DNA of 64,000 nt from Roseovarius atlanticus (GTDB lineage Bacteria > Pseudomonadota > Alphaproteobacteria > Rhodobacterales > Rhodobacteraceae). How positions within the stretch are numbered: position 1 is the stretch's first letter; each line of letters begins with the position of its first letter. Positions 1-9,035 of the stretch are shown here, one piece after another. The stretch spans positions 1 through 64,000 of the forward strand of contig NZ_LAXJ01000010.1 of the NCBI RefSeq assembly GCF_001441615.1, in the 5' to 3' direction. The position numbers and the translations under genes were made by a program. The notes under the pieces were generated by a model. The model saw nothing but the letters and a program-made list of their open reading frames with translations, ran no database searches and had not been told where the DNA came from.

Positions 1-76
1 CCTGGGCGACACCTCAACCCTCGCAGACCCCGACGTCGTCGACGACCTCATCGACAACAGAATGAACAGGGGCTGA
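1..76 (+). CDS. C-terminal fragment of an unrecognised protein
   Basis: The window opens inside a reading frame that runs from base 2 to a TGA at 74-76. The visible 24 residues are acidic (LGDTSTLADPDVVDDLIDNR, then MNRG). A hairpin follows directly after the stop, which supports a real gene end. There is too little sequence to assign a family, and I make no functional claim. Confidence 0.45.
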   Translation, partial: LGDTSTLADPDVVDDLIDNRMNRG

Positions 77-80
77 TCTC

Positions 81-107
81 GTGGGGTGGGCATTCTGCCC
101 ACCTCAC
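81..107 (+). terminator. hairpin after the first gene, terminator or REP-like palindrome
   Basis: Arms GTGGGGTGGGC (81-91) and GCCCACCTCAC (97-107) pair over 11 positions with one G-U wobble around the loop ATTCT. No clear T run follows. The GGGTGGG/CCCACC core resembles the palindromes at 44995 and 49896, so it may belong to the same dispersed family rather than being a dedicated terminator. Confidence 0.5.
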
Positions 108-162
108 CTCGACACCCAGAGGGCCGGTGCCGCAGGCTCCGACTCCGTTCGGTTTACCCACC

Positions 163-1041
163 CTAGACCGCCTTCCGCGTCGCCAGCACCACACCCACGC
201 CGGCCAGCGCCATGCCGACCCAGGCCAGGGGTGGCATCACCTCACCCAGCATGACCCATGCGATCACCGCGGCCAGCGGTGGCACGAGGAAAAAAAGCGC
301 CGATACTCTGGCCACGTCGCCCACCCGTATCATCGCCAGCAAGAGTCCCACCGCCACCAGCGAATTGCCGACCACCAGGTAGAACAGCACGCCCACGAAA
401 GGCCAGGTCCAGTCGATTGACAGATCCTCTTGAAGGGCCAGCAACGGCAATATCCCCACCAGCCCGGCGGCATAGCCGACAAGGTTCGAGGTGACCGGGT
501 GATGCCGCAACCCGAACCGCTTTTCCCAAAGCGATGCGGTGACGATCCCCGCCAGCCCGATGACCGCAAAGACAAAGCCCACCTCGCTCGGCGGCTCCAG
601 CGCCGAACGCGCGCCGATCACCACACCCGCGCCGATCAATCCCAAGATCAGCCCGCACCACTGCCTCCAGCCGACGCGCTCGCCCGTCCAGCGCGGCGCG
701 ATTAGCCCTACCGCGATCGGCTGCAACGTCATCAACAGCGCCACCGTGCCCGCGGCAACACCCGACTCCAGCGCGTAATACGTCATCCCGAAATAGACCG
801 ACTGGATCAGCAGGCCCACGATGGCCAGATGCCCCCATTCCGCCCGGGTTTTCGGCAAGGGCGGGCGCAGCATCGCCCACAGCACAGCCATCGCCGCCAC
901 CACCAGCGCAAAGCGCAGCGCCAGGATCGTCATCGGCGCGGCATACCCAAGCCCGACCTTGGCCACGCCATAGCCGCCCGACCACAGGCAAAGAAAGATG
1001 ACCGGCGCAAGCCGCAGCCAGACAGGGCGGTCTGATGACAT
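163..1041 (-). CDS. EamA/DMT family transporter
   Basis: This 292-residue, very hydrophobic protein has the ten-helix layout of drug/metabolite transporters, with two EamA repeats. The first helix carries the usual VIFLCLWSGGYGVAKVG pattern and the second repeat ends in a GVVLATRK tail. It probably exports a small metabolite across the inner membrane; the substrate cannot be read from sequence. I chose the ATG at 1041 (MSSDRPVWLR) because the frame further upstream is Arg/Gly-rich and lacks transporter character. A second DMT exporter is transcribed divergently 165 bases away. Confidence 0.85.
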   Translation of the reverse strand: MSSDRPVWLRLAPVIFLCLWSGGYGVAKVGLGYAAPMTILALRFALVVAAMAVLWAMLRPPLPKTRAEWGHLAIVGLLIQSVYFGMTYYALESGVAAGTVALLMTLQPIAVGLIAPRWTGERVGWRQWCGLILGLIGAGVVIGARSALEPPSEVGFVFAVIGLAGIVTASLWEKRFGLRHHPVTSNLVGYAAGLVGILPLLALQEDLSIDWTWPFVGVLFYLVVGNSLVAVGLLLAMIRVGDVARVSALFFLVPPLAAVIAWVMLGEVMPPLAWVGMALAGVGVVLATRKAV

Positions 1042-1206
1042 GAGGGGACGGGTCCTTCGGGTTGATCCGCCGCCCGTTATGCGCCGTGAGCGCCCCGAGG
1101 GACAGCCTTTTCTGCCCGCATCCGACCGCCTAATCCGTCCAGTCAAACCGCCGCGCCAGTCTGTCAACGACACCGCGTCGCGAACAGGCAAGACCGCACG
1201 CGTGAA

Positions 1207-2316
1207 ATGGCCGCAGGGTTGATGGAACGGCCCGCCCGGCCTTCAGACAACAACACGTGGATCGGTCCCATCTCGACAGACGCGCATCCCTCCTCGTCCC
1301 CGGCGGGCCCGCACCTTGCCTCGAATGCGCTGCAGGGCATTCTGTGCGTCGAGCTGGGCATGCTGTTCTTCGTCGGGCAGGACGCGCTGATGAAGATACT
1401 GCTCGACACCTATCCGATCTGGATACTGCTGTTCGTCCGCTCGCTTATTTCCGTCGCCGTGCTGGTGCCGCTCATCCTGTGTCTCGGGGGGCCGCACCGG
1501 CTTCTGACACCGCTCTGGCCGGTGCACATGCTGCGCGGGGCGCTTTTTGCCACGGGATTCGCGCTGTTTTACGCCGCCTTCCCGTTCATGGGCCTGGCCG
1601 AGGTATCGACCATCTTCTTCTCCGCCCCACTGATCGTGGCGGTGCTCGCCGCACTCTGGCTGCGCGAACGGATCGGACGGCACCGGATCGTGGCCCTGGT
1701 CGCGGGGTTTGCCGGTGTCGTCATCGCGATCAACCCAACGGCCGATGGGATGTCATGGATCTCGCTGCTGCCGCTGGGCTGCGCGGTCTTCTATGCCGTG
1801 GGACAGGTGCTGGCCCGGAAGATCGGTGATCGCGAAACCTCGCTGACGCTGGGCCTGCACACCCTGTTTTTCGCCGGCCTCTTCATTCTGCCGATGGGAT
1901 TTCTGGTGAACCTCGTGCTGCCCCAGGTCGCGGCGCATCCGCACCTGGCCATGCGCCCTCCCGCAACCGGCATCGGCGAATGGCCCCTGATCGTTCTGCT
2001 GGGCCTCGCCGGGATGCTGGGCTACATCTTCTTGTCCCGCGCCTACCAGGTGGCCTCGGCCAGTCTCGTGGCCCCTTTCGACTACAGCTATCTGCCCATC
2101 GCCACCCTGCTCGGCTACATTGTCTGGAACGAGGTGCCTCCGATGGCAACCTTGTGGGGCATGGGCCTGATCGTCGGCTCCGGGCTTTATCTGGGCTACC
2201 GGGAACTGCGGGCGATGCGCCATCTCGACGATCCCGCGCTGGTCGGCGAAAGCGTATTTCCGCCGACAGCCGTACCGATTACGCAAATTCACGCGGATGA
2301 AAATCATGTGATCTGA
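1207..2316 (+). CDS. DMT family transporter (EamA domain)
   Basis: A 369-residue membrane protein with two EamA repeats. After a polar N-terminus of about 40 residues come ten predicted helices, beginning at GILCVELGMLFFVGQDALMK, a form typical of Rhodobacteraceae DMT exporters. It ends in a polar tail of about 30 residues. The substrate is unknown. The start is uncertain: ATG 1222 (MERPARP) is an alternative, and neither has a strong Shine-Dalgarno sequence. It is divergent from the EamA gene at 163-1041 and is followed 57 bases later by a small lipoprotein gene. Confidence 0.82.
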   Translation: MAAGLMERPARPSDNNTWIGPISTDAHPSSSPAGPHLASNALQGILCVELGMLFFVGQDALMKILLDTYPIWILLFVRSLISVAVLVPLILCLGGPHRLLTPLWPVHMLRGALFATGFALFYAAFPFMGLAEVSTIFFSAPLIVAVLAALWLRERIGRHRIVALVAGFAGVVIAINPTADGMSWISLLPLGCAVFYAVGQVLARKIGDRETSLTLGLHTLFFAGLFILPMGFLVNLVLPQVAAHPHLAMRPPATGIGEWPLIVLLGLAGMLGYIFLSRAYQVASASLVAPFDYSYLPIATLLGYIVWNEVPPMATLWGMGLIVGSGLYLGYRELRAMRHLDDPALVGESVFPPTAVPITQIHADENHVI

Positions 2317-2373
2317 CTTGGAACCAGATTGCCTCTAGCTCGTTAAGGGTACAGCAAAAAGAAAGAGGACCTC

Positions 2374-2637
2374 ATGAAAACCAAGATTACAGCCCTTGTG
2401 ACCGCAGCCGCTCTGACCGTGACCGCCTGCGATACGCTGACCAACGAAGAGCAAGGCGCTCTGATCGGGGCCGGTGCAGGTGCCGTCGCCGCACAAGCTT
2501 TCGACGCTAACCTCGGCTGGACCGTGGTTACCGCCGCAGCTGGTGCCGCCGCCGGCGCGCTCATTGCCCGCAACCAGCGCACCAACCAGTGCGCCTATGC
2601 AGACGGCCGTGGCGGCTACGTGACGCGCCCCTGCTAA
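2374..2637 (+). CDS. small glycine-zipper lipoprotein
   Basis: This 87-residue protein starts after an AGAGGA ribosome site. Its signal peptide ends in a lipobox (LTVTAC, Cys19), so it should be lipidated and anchored in the outer or inner membrane. The rest is rich in Gly and Ala, with the repeats GALIGAGAGAVAAQ and AAAGAAAGALIARN typical of glycine-zipper segments found in envelope lipoproteins. Two Cys near the C-terminus may form a disulfide. The family is known but the role is not. A strong terminator follows directly. Confidence 0.75.
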   Translation: MKTKITALVTAAALTVTACDTLTNEEQGALIGAGAGAVAAQAFDANLGWTVVTAAAGAAAGALIARNQRTNQCAYADGRGGYVTRPC

Positions 2638-2643
2638 GCGCCA

Positions 2644-2698
2644 GAAAATTCTGCGAATTTTCTCGCCCCACATTCTTCGGACGAAGAATGTGGGGTTT
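2644..2698. terminator. double hairpin terminator, probably bidirectional
   Basis: Two consecutive inverted repeats lie between the convergent lipoprotein gene and queF. The first is GAAAATT/AATTTTC (2644-2650, 2656-2662). The second is a perfect 13-bp stem, CCCCACATTCTTC/GAAGAATGTGGGG (2666-2678, 2683-2695), with loop GGAC followed by TTT. The position between two gene ends fits termination from both sides. Confidence 0.8.
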
Positions 2699-2704
2699 CT
2701 CGTT

Positions 2705-3169
2705 TCAGCCCCGGCCGCGATAGGGCGGCACGCCCTGATCCGGCACCCAGACCCCCTGCGGCATCTCGCCGGTCTGCCAGAAGACGTCGATCGGAATCCC
2801 CCCGCGCGGATACCAGTACCCCCCGATGCGCAGCCATTGCGGCGCAAGAAATTCCACCAGACGCCGCGCGATCGAAATGGTGCAATCCTCGTGAAAAGCG
2901 CCATGATTACGAAAGCTTGTCAGGTAAAGCTTTAGCGACTTGCTTTCCACCAGCCACCGGCCCGGCACATAGTCGATCACCAGATGCGCGAAATCGGGTT
3001 GCCCGGTCATCGGACACAATGACGTGAACTCGGGCGCGGTGAAGCGCACGTTATAGGCCACGTCCGCCTGCGGGTTCTCGACCCGCTCCAGCTCGGCCTC
3101 CTCGGGACTTTGAGGCACTTTCGTTGCGCCACCCAACTGCTTGAGATTGCTGTAGATATCGTCGCTCAT
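2705..3169 (-). CDS. queF: NADPH-dependent 7-cyano-7-deazaguanine reductase (preQ0 to preQ1)
   Basis: This 154-residue protein is the short, unimodular QueF type. It reduces the nitrile of preQ0 to the aminomethyl group of preQ1 in the cytoplasm. The nucleophilic Cys52 lies in [13 protein letters not shown] with Asp59, followed by the substrate-binding ESKSLKLYL motif and the FHEDC segment. The ATG at 3169 was chosen for its GGAGG ribosome site; the frame upstream overlaps queE. It is the last gene of queC-queD-queE-queF, with 11 bases separating it from the queE stop. Confidence 0.95.
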   Translation of the reverse strand: MSDDIYSNLKQLGGATKVPQSPEEAELERVENPQADVAYNVRFTAPEFTSLCPMTGQPDFAHLVIDYVPGRWLVESKSLKLYLTSFRNHGAFHEDCTISIARRLVEFLAPQWLRIGGYWYPRGGIPIDVFWQTGEMPQGVWVPDQGVPPYRGRG

Positions 3170-3180
3170 TGCGTCCTCCG

Positions 3181-3915
3181 TCAGACCCCGCGCATGTTGC
3201 CCCAAAGGGTCACGTGCAATTGCGGCAGCACGCGGGCGTCATACCATTTCTCTTCGGTCACCCGGTCGATCAACCAGCGCATCCGTGCCTCCAGACCTTC
3301 GCGGTCCACGACTGCCGTATCGTCATCGGGCGGCGGGGGCGTATGGTTGCCCGGTTGCAGGTAGACGGGCAGTTGCGGGAACATTGCCGCGGCCTCGCGC
3401 GCATAGGCGAAATCCGCCTCGTCGAACACAACCAGCTTCAAAATCGTCTGCGTGCCCTGGCCTGCCTCCACGCATTCGGCCACCAGCCCCCAGTCGGTCA
3501 GCATCCCGCTCGACGGCGGCTTGGGCGACAGCACCAGCATGTCCAGCGCCTCGAACCAGCCTCGCACGACCGACCCTTGGGTTTCCATGGCGAAATAACA
3601 GCCCTGTTCCTGTCCCAGCCGGATCAGCTCCGCCATTGGCTGGATCGCCGGGTTGCCGCCCGACAGCGTGATCAGGATCGGCTTGCCGCCCGACAGGCGC
3701 GCCACCTCCTCCATGATCGCTTCGGGCGTCATCGGTTTCCACGTGTCGCGATACTCGTTGTCCACCGCGTGCATACTGTCGCACCACGAGCACCGGAAAT
3801 CGCAGCCGCCGGTGCGCACGAACACCGTCGGCTGACCAATCAGGGCCCCCTCGCCCTGGATCGTCGGCCCGAAAATCTCGGACACACGGATCAGGTGTTT
3901 CTCGCTCACGGCCAT
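3181..3915 (-). CDS. queE: 7-carboxy-7-deazaguanine synthase, radical SAM
   Basis: QueE converts 6-carboxytetrahydropterin to 7-carboxy-7-deazaguanine, the third step towards queuosine. The 244-residue protein carries the radical-SAM cysteines as C-x3-C-x2-C (Cys38, Cys42, Cys45 in [12 protein letters not shown]), preceded by FGPTIQGEG, which is typical of the family. A later [11 protein letters not shown] segment matches the SAM-binding GGE-like region. The ATG at 3915 ([11 protein letters not shown]) fits the family length; it overlaps the queD end by 10 bases, suggesting translational coupling. Confidence 0.95.
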   Translation of the reverse strand: MAVSEKHLIRVSEIFGPTIQGEGALIGQPTVFVRTGGCDFRCSWCDSMHAVDNEYRDTWKPMTPEAIMEEVARLSGGKPILITLSGGNPAIQPMAELIRLGQEQGCYFAMETQGSVVRGWFEALDMLVLSPKPPSSGMLTDWGLVAECVEAGQGTQTILKLVVFDEADFAYAREAAAMFPQLPVYLQPGNHTPPPPDDDTAVVDREGLEARMRWLIDRVTEEKWYDARVLPQLHVTLWGNMRGV

Positions 3916-4277
3916 GAAACCGGCCTGTACTCCGCCCAGGTCTTCGGCGTCTCGCTCACCTTCGCCGCCGTCACCTCGGGCCAGCGCTCCCGACACCAGT
4001 CGTGGAAATGCCTGGCAAGCCGCTCGGCCGTCACGCAATCATCCCCCAGCACGTCGTTCAGGTGCCGGTGATCCAGCGTGTCGTCGATGTATCGCTTGAA
4101 CTCCGCCAGATCGAGATAATCGCGCACGAACCCATGCCCATTCAGCGCCTCGGCGCGCAATTCGATCACGACCACATAGTTATGCCCATGCAGCCGCGCG
4201 CATTGATGGTCCTCGGGCAATCCGTGCAACTGGTGCGACGCGGAAAAGTGGAACTCCTTGGTGATCGTGTACATCAC
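3906..4277 (-). CDS. queD: 6-carboxy-5,6,7,8-tetrahydropterin synthase
   Basis: QueD turns dihydroneopterin triphosphate into 6-carboxytetrahydropterin. The 123-residue protein shows the PTPS fold signature: zinc ligands His15 (FSASHQL) and His30/His32 (LHGHNY), catalytic Cys26 in HQCARLHGH, and a C-terminal region with [11 protein letters not shown] containing the substrate-anchoring Glu. The ATG overlaps the queC stop in an ATGA arrangement (4274-4277), so the two genes are very probably translationally coupled. Confidence 0.94.
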   Translation of the reverse strand: MMYTITKEFHFSASHQLHGLPEDHQCARLHGHNYVVVIELRAEALNGHGFVRDYLDLAEFKRYIDDTLDHRHLNDVLGDDCVTAERLARHFHDWCRERWPEVTAAKVSETPKTWAEYRPVSWP

Positions 4278-4966
4278 GCCACCCCCGTCGCCGCTTTCCA
4301 GAACTGCGCATCAACATAGTCGGTCGGGTCATCGACCCCCGCCAAGTGAAACGCCTCGCGCCGCTCGACACAAGTGCCGCAGCGCCCGCAATGCACGTCC
4401 CCGCCCTTGTAGCACGACCATGTCTCGGCAAAGGGCGTTCCCCACTTCGCACCTTCGGTCACGATATCCGCCTTCGACCCGGTCAGGAACGGCGTGTAAA
4501 GCCGCACCTCCGCCACGCCCTCCAGCGCCTTATCCTGCATTGCCTGGAACGCCTCGACAAAGCCGGGCCGGCAATCGGGATATATGAAATGATCCCCGCC
4601 ATGCACCGCCGCCGCCACCGCGTCGGCCTTCTCGGCGGCGGCCATGCCAAAGGCAATCGTCAGCATGATCGCGTTGCGGTTGGGCACGATGGTGATCTTC
4701 ATCGTCTCTTCCGCGTAATGACCGTCCGGCACCTCGACATCGTCAGTCAGCGCCGAACCACTCAGCGCCGCACCCACGCCCGAGATATCCACGATCTTGT
4801 GCGGCACACCCAGCCGCTTGGCACAGGCCGCGGCAAATTCCACTTCCTTCACATGCCGTTGGCCATAGTCGAAGGACAAAAGCCCCCTTAACGTGCCCTC
4901 GCCCGCGACTTTGTGGGCCAGCGACACGGAATCAAGCCCGCCAGAGCAGATCACGATCGTATCCAT
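4274..4966 (-). CDS. queC: 7-cyano-7-deazaguanine synthase (preQ0 synthase)
   Basis: QueC uses ATP and ammonia to convert 7-carboxy-7-deazaguanine to preQ0. The 230-residue protein has the PP-loop SGGLDS at residues 8-13 and a C-terminal zinc site of four Cys (185, 193, 196, 199 in CYKGGDVHCGRCGTC). It heads the four-gene que operon. Its AAGGA ribosome site (4975-4979) is the 3' end of a preQ1-I riboswitch, so translation should fall when preQ1 is abundant. folE is not in the window. Confidence 0.96.
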   Translation of the reverse strand: MDTIVICSGGLDSVSLAHKVAGEGTLRGLLSFDYGQRHVKEVEFAAACAKRLGVPHKIVDISGVGAALSGSALTDDVEVPDGHYAEETMKITIVPNRNAIMLTIAFGMAAAEKADAVAAAVHGGDHFIYPDCRPGFVEAFQAMQDKALEGVAEVRLYTPFLTGSKADIVTEGAKWGTPFAETWSCYKGGDVHCGRCGTCVERREAFHLAGVDDPTDYVDAQFWKAATGVA

Positions 4967-4974
4967 AGATTTGG

Positions 4975-5010
4975 TCCTTGTTTTTTAACGCGGGTAGGCT
5001 GCGACCGCAG
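4975..5010 (-). promoter_or_regulatory. preQ1-I riboswitch (type II-like) over the queC ribosome site
   Basis: Read on the minus strand, a 5-bp P1 (UGCGG 5009-5005 with CCGCG 4993-4989, one G-U pair) encloses the loop UCGCAG and the segment ending in the expected preQ1-pairing cytosine (C4994). It is followed by GUUAAAAAACAAGGA. Loop, cytosine and A-rich tail match the known Thermoanaerobacter tengcongensis preQ1-I pattern. The tail ends in AAGGA, 8 bases before the queC ATG, so ligand-induced pseudoknot formation would hide the Shine-Dalgarno. It begins 5 bases after the stop of the upstream MATE gene. Confidence 0.88.
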
Positions 5011-5015
5011 GGCGC

Positions 5016-6404
5016 TCACCTAGCGGGTTCGGCACCTTCTTGCAAGACCCGCGCCGCCACGTTCCGGCCCGACCACCACCAGAACCGCCACAGCAGAAAG
5101 ACGCCCGCCAGCGCCAGCCCCACGGCCAGCCCCAGCCAGATGCCCACGCCGCCCCAGCCCAGCCAGAACCCCATGGCGTAACTGACCGGCACGCCGACGA
5201 CCCAATAGCTGACCGCAGCGATCCACATCGGCACCCGCGTGTCCTGCACGCCGCGCAGCAGCCCCAGCGCCATCACCTGCGCCGCGTCCACCAGCTGAAA
5301 CAGCGCCGCCGCCGCCAACAGGCCCACGCCCACGGCTATCACCGCCGCGCGGTCCGGCTCATCGGGGTTCAGGAACGCCGCGATCATCGGTTCGGGCAGC
5401 ACCAGGAACAGCACCACCGTCACCGCCGCAAACACGCCCGACAGCGCCAGCACCACCTTCGCCCCGTCCCGCAGCCCCGGCCCGTCGCCGCGCCCGAACG
5501 CGTTCCCGGCCCGGATCGTCGCCGCGTTGCTTAGCCCCAGATGCACCATGAACGTCACCGAGCTGACTTGCAGCGCGATCCCGTGCGCCGCCAGGGCGAT
5601 CGTTCCCAGCCAGCCCATCATCACCGTCGACGCGGCGAACAGGCTCACCTCCGCAAGGCTCGTCATCCCGATGGGCCAGCCCAGCCGGAACACCTGCCCG
5701 AACGCCTCCCAATCCGGGCGCCACACGCGGCGGAAAAGCGCATGCTCAGGCGTCACCTTGGCGGCATAGACCGCCAGCGCCACGAAACTGGCACTGGTCA
5801 CCACCAGCGAGGCGATGGCGGCCCCGCGCACACCCAACTCCGGCGCGCCCCAATTTCCGAAAATCAGCGCGTAGTTCACCAATACGTTCAGCCCCACGGC
5901 CCCCACCGTGACCCACAGCACAACCTGCGTCCGCTCCAGCGCCGCCAGATGCGATTTCAGCACCATCACCAGCAAGGCCGGGAACAGCGCAAATCCCACG
6001 ATCTCGGCATAGTCTCCGGCCAGCGCCGCCGTCCCCGCCTCCTGCCCTGCCAGCAGGAACAGCGGCCCGGACCAGATCATCACCGGCAAGGCGCAGACCG
6101 CGAACAGCACCGAGGCCCAGCCGCCCATCCGCGTCACCCGCCGCACCTGCGTTTCATCCCCCGCGCCCTGCGCCGCCGCCACCAGCGGCATCACCGCCCA
6201 GGCAAAGCCCGATCCGAAAATGAACAGCACGAAAAACAGCGTCCCGCCCAGCACCTCTGCCGCCAGCGCCTCGACCGAGTACCAGCCCAGCATCAGCGCG
6301 TCGGTCAGCGTGATCGCCATCTGCGCCAGGTGACTGCCCACCAGCGGCAGCCCCAGCTTCAGCGCGGCGCGCCCGTGCTCGCGATATGTCATCCCCCCGC
6401 TCAT
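5016..6404 (-). CDS. MATE family efflux transporter
   Basis: A 462-residue inner-membrane protein with twelve predicted helices in two homologous halves, as in NorM-type multidrug and toxin extrusion pumps driven by Na+ or H+. The first half has LPLVGSHLAQMAITLTDALM and the second starts near WPIGMTSLAEVSLF, which are corresponding helix-1/helix-7 motifs. ATG 6404 or 6392 are both possible starts. It lies 49 bases upstream of queC in the same direction, with the riboswitch in between, so read-through into the que genes is plausible. Confidence 0.87.
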   Translation of the reverse strand: MSGGMTYREHGRAALKLGLPLVGSHLAQMAITLTDALMLGWYSVEALAAEVLGGTLFFVLFIFGSGFAWAVMPLVAAAQGAGDETQVRRVTRMGGWASVLFAVCALPVMIWSGPLFLLAGQEAGTAALAGDYAEIVGFALFPALLVMVLKSHLAALERTQVVLWVTVGAVGLNVLVNYALIFGNWGAPELGVRGAAIASLVVTSASFVALAVYAAKVTPEHALFRRVWRPDWEAFGQVFRLGWPIGMTSLAEVSLFAASTVMMGWLGTIALAAHGIALQVSSVTFMVHLGLSNAATIRAGNAFGRGDGPGLRDGAKVVLALSGVFAAVTVVLFLVLPEPMIAAFLNPDEPDRAAVIAVGVGLLAAAALFQLVDAAQVMALGLLRGVQDTRVPMWIAAVSYWVVGVPVSYAMGFWLGWGGVGIWLGLAVGLALAGVFLLWRFWWWSGRNVAARVLQEGAEPAR

Positions 6405-6517
6405 GGCACAGCCATTAGAGGCTTTCCCGGCCCGGCAAAACCCCTTTCGACCGGCCCGCCACGTTCCGCGCACCGCCCCCCTTTTTCTTGCCGAAAATAC
6501 TCATGGCGCAGCGGCGC

Positions 6518-7432
6518 TTACAGCACCGCCGCCACCAGTTGCAGCGACACCACGGCGATCAGCACGCCCGCAGCGATCTCGATCACCGGCAGCGCCGTCG
6601 CCCCCGTCCCGCCCGTGGCCAGCCGCGCCAGCACGCCTGTCCGCAGACTGACAGCGGCCACCGCCACCACCATGGTCACGCTGGCCGTGCCCAGACCCAT
6701 GATGAACGCGCCGGCGATGCCCGCCAGGTCGATCCCGAAGCGCCATGTCAGGATCAGCAGGAACAGCGCCCCGGTGCAGGGCCGGATCGCCACCGCGCCC
6801 ACCAGCGCGACCGCCTCGCGCCAGCTGTGCACCGACGCCGCTTCCTCCGCACTCGGCCCATGTCGATGCCCGCAATCCGAACAGACGCCGTCACCGTGAT
6901 CGTGGGACTGGTCGTGGTGATGCCCTTGGCCATGCCCCCGCGCCCGCCACAGCTTCATCGCCCCGCGCAGCACCAGCCAAACGCCCACCAGCGCAATCGC
7001 GCCATAGCTCACCGCCGCCAGAGTCCTGTCCGCCAGCCCCGTAACCGCCTCGCGCCCCAGCCCCAGCGCGTAAAGCCCCCCATAGACCAGCAGCACCGCC
7101 GCCGCCGCCTGCGCCAGGCTCGATGCCAGCGCCAGACCGACCAGCCGCTTGACGGGCACCGCGCGGCCCACGCCATAGCCGCCGATCAACAGCTTACCAT
7201 GCCCCGGCCCCGCCGCATGAAAGAACCCGTAGGCAAAGCAGATGCCCCACAGGCCCACCAGCGCCCCGGACTCACCGGCCCGCAGCCTTTGCAGATAGCC
7301 CGCCATCGCCTGCTGCACCTCGCGCTGGCCCTCCAGCGCCCAGGCCTGCACGTCCCCGGCCCCGCCAAAGCCCCACAGCCAGATCGCCAGCGCCACCACC
7401 GCAAGGCCCAGCCCCGTCACGACCCCACGCAT
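6518..7432 (-). CDS. NicO/RcnA-type nickel/cobalt transporter
   Basis: A 304-residue membrane protein of the NicO family. An early periplasmic stretch is followed by [21 protein letters not shown], holding the family's HxxGPGHGK motif. A central cytoplasmic loop is rich in metal ligands ([18 protein letters not shown] then CSDCGHRHG). Six helices are expected. It probably moves Ni2+, Co2+ or another divalent metal; export versus import is not readable from sequence. It overlaps the DUF1007 gene upstream by 16 bases, a pairing common in proteobacteria. Confidence 0.85.
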   Translation of the reverse strand: MRGVVTGLGLAVVALAIWLWGFGGAGDVQAWALEGQREVQQAMAGYLQRLRAGESGALVGLWGICFAYGFFHAAGPGHGKLLIGGYGVGRAVPVKRLVGLALASSLAQAAAAVLLVYGGLYALGLGREAVTGLADRTLAAVSYGAIALVGVWLVLRGAMKLWRARGHGQGHHHDQSHDHGDGVCSDCGHRHGPSAEEAASVHSWREAVALVGAVAIRPCTGALFLLILTWRFGIDLAGIAGAFIMGLGTASVTMVVAVAAVSLRTGVLARLATGGTGATALPVIEIAAGVLIAVVSLQLVAAVL

Positions 7433-8055
7433 GTCACCTCGGCACTAAAGGCATAGTGGACACCCACCTTCGCCTCCTCGAAGAACATCTCGTCGTCGCT
7501 GTTGCCCATCTCGGCCACCCGCGCATCGGCGGCCTCCTTGTCCGGCGGCACGATCCGCGCCGCGCAGCCCTCGGGCAGGCCGTCCATCTGCACGAGGCTC
7601 AACGCCGCGTAATAATAGGGGTCATATGGCTCCAGTCGCAGCACCTCGCCTGCACCGATCTCCAGCGCCGCGACCGGCCTGCGATGCCGCGTCACCAGCG
7701 CCCCGTCCCGCATCCCGACCGACAGCGCCTCCGCCGGGCCCAGCGTCACCGCGCCATCCTCGTCATAGGCAAACAAGGCGCCGTCGAACCCTTCGGGCCA
7801 GTCCTGCAAGTCGAACCCCAGCAGCGCCGCCTTTTCGTCGTCCGTCAGGCTCAGGTCGGCGTCGGAATCCAGCCCCCGGTCGCTCAGCACCAGCATGGTG
7901 AACAGCGGGTCGTAAACCCACGTCACCTCGACCCCGTCGACGCGCCCCTCGGCGTCGGTCTCCAACGTCAAGGTCACGTCGACGAACACATGCGGATGCG
8001 CCTGCGCCGCAGGCGCTACGATCAGGCCGCACAGAAATGTCAGACAGCGCCACAT
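7417..8055 (-). CDS. DUF1007 family periplasmic protein
   Basis: A 212-residue secreted protein with a signal peptide ([19 protein letters not shown]) followed by HPHVFVDV, the conserved mature N-terminus of DUF1007 proteins. The family is regularly encoded next to NicO-type permeases, and the His pair at the mature N-terminus suggests metal handling, though no biochemistry is certain. ATG 8055 was chosen because it gives a clean signal peptide. It overlaps the downstream permease gene, implying co-translation. Confidence 0.82.
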   Translation of the reverse strand: MWRCLTFLCGLIVAPAAQAHPHVFVDVTLTLETDAEGRVDGVEVTWVYDPLFTMLVLSDRGLDSDADLSLTDDEKAALLGFDLQDWPEGFDGALFAYDEDGAVTLGPAEALSVGMRDGALVTRHRRPVAALEIGAGEVLRLEPYDPYYYAALSLVQMDGLPEGCAARIVPPDKEAADARVAEMGNSDDEMFFEEAKVGVHYAFSAEVTCVGS

Positions 8056-8204
8056 GCGCCAAGGTCTAGGCTCTTGCCGCCCCCACGGCAAGAGCACTGA
8101 AAGCCGCCACCGTGCGCCACCGGAAAATGCGCATTCTCCGGCCCATTTCCTGCCCAGGAAATGGCACCGGCGTCATACGTGGTGCATCTGAACGCGCCAC
8201 GCCT

Positions 8205-9017
8205 CTACGCCGGCCTGTCCCGCGCGGGCAGCAGCGCCGCATCGAACTGTCCCGCGGCCGCGGCAAAGCTCTGTACCCACAGCGCCGTCTCGGCCTGCCC
8301 GGTCGCAAGGTCCAGAACCCTGTCCGACCCGGCCACGGCGTTCAGCCACGCGATCAACCCCGCACGCTCGGCCTCGCCGCAGTAGCGCAGCGCGAACCAG
8401 TCCGGCGCCAGCCGCCCATGCTTGCGCCGCGCCCGGCCCATCACTGCGCCCGCCAGCACCGACAGGCTGTTCGGCCCAAGCTTCGGATCGGCGAAGATGT
8501 CCTCCAGCGCGCCGGTCAATACCGCCAGCGGCCACCCTCCGCACAGCAACGTCTCCAACAGCGCCGGCGGCGCATAGACCGCCCCGTCCTCGGTAGTGTC
8601 GGCCCAGGCGAAATGCCACATCATCGCCCGTGACCAGTCGTCCAGAACGCGCCGCTCGGCGGGCGAGAATAGCTCCGGATGCGTCCGCACCGCATCGCCG
8701 AACCGCAAAAGCTCGGTGCCGCCCCCCATGTCATCCACCAACTCGTCGCCGGCCATGAGATCCAGGTATCGCGGCAGCAACAGCTTCAGATCGTCCAGAT
8801 CCCGCGGCACCCCGTGCGCCGAGTTCGAGTAATCGCAGATCTGCGCCACGCTCAGCCGGTCGTTGCGTGTGGCCACGATCCCGGCCCGCGCGTCTTCGGT
8901 CATGCAGACGGGGCACAGGCAAACTTCAAGCTGGCCACTCAAATGCCCGCGCCCGAACGCGTCATAGGCGGCCTCCACCGCCCGCGTCAGCTCTGCCGTG
9001 TAGGGGCTTTCATCCAC
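8205..9017 (-). CDS. unrecognised protein with CxCPxC motif
   Basis: A 270-residue, mostly soluble protein that I cannot assign. Near the N-terminus it has CLCPVC (Cys33, Cys35, Cys38), a possible metal or redox site. The rest is acidic and probably helical, with several Trp residues (DDWSRAMMWHFAWAD). No signal peptide or membrane segment is evident. It lies 18 bases downstream of the complex I subunit gene on the same strand and may share its transcript. The length and codon pattern look like a real gene. Confidence 0.65.
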   Translation of the reverse strand: MDESPYTAELTRAVEAAYDAFGRGHLSGQLEVCLCPVCMTEDARAGIVATRNDRLSVAQICDYSNSAHGVPRDLDDLKLLLPRYLDLMAGDELVDDMGGGTELLRFGDAVRTHPELFSPAERRVLDDWSRAMMWHFAWADTTEDGAVYAPPALLETLLCGGWPLAVLTGALEDIFADPKLGPNSLSVLAGAVMGRARRKHGRLAPDWFALRYCGEAERAGLIAWLNAVAGSDRVLDLATGQAETALWVQSFAAAAGQFDAALLPARDRPA

Positions 9018-9035
9018 GCGCCATGCGCCCGCACC

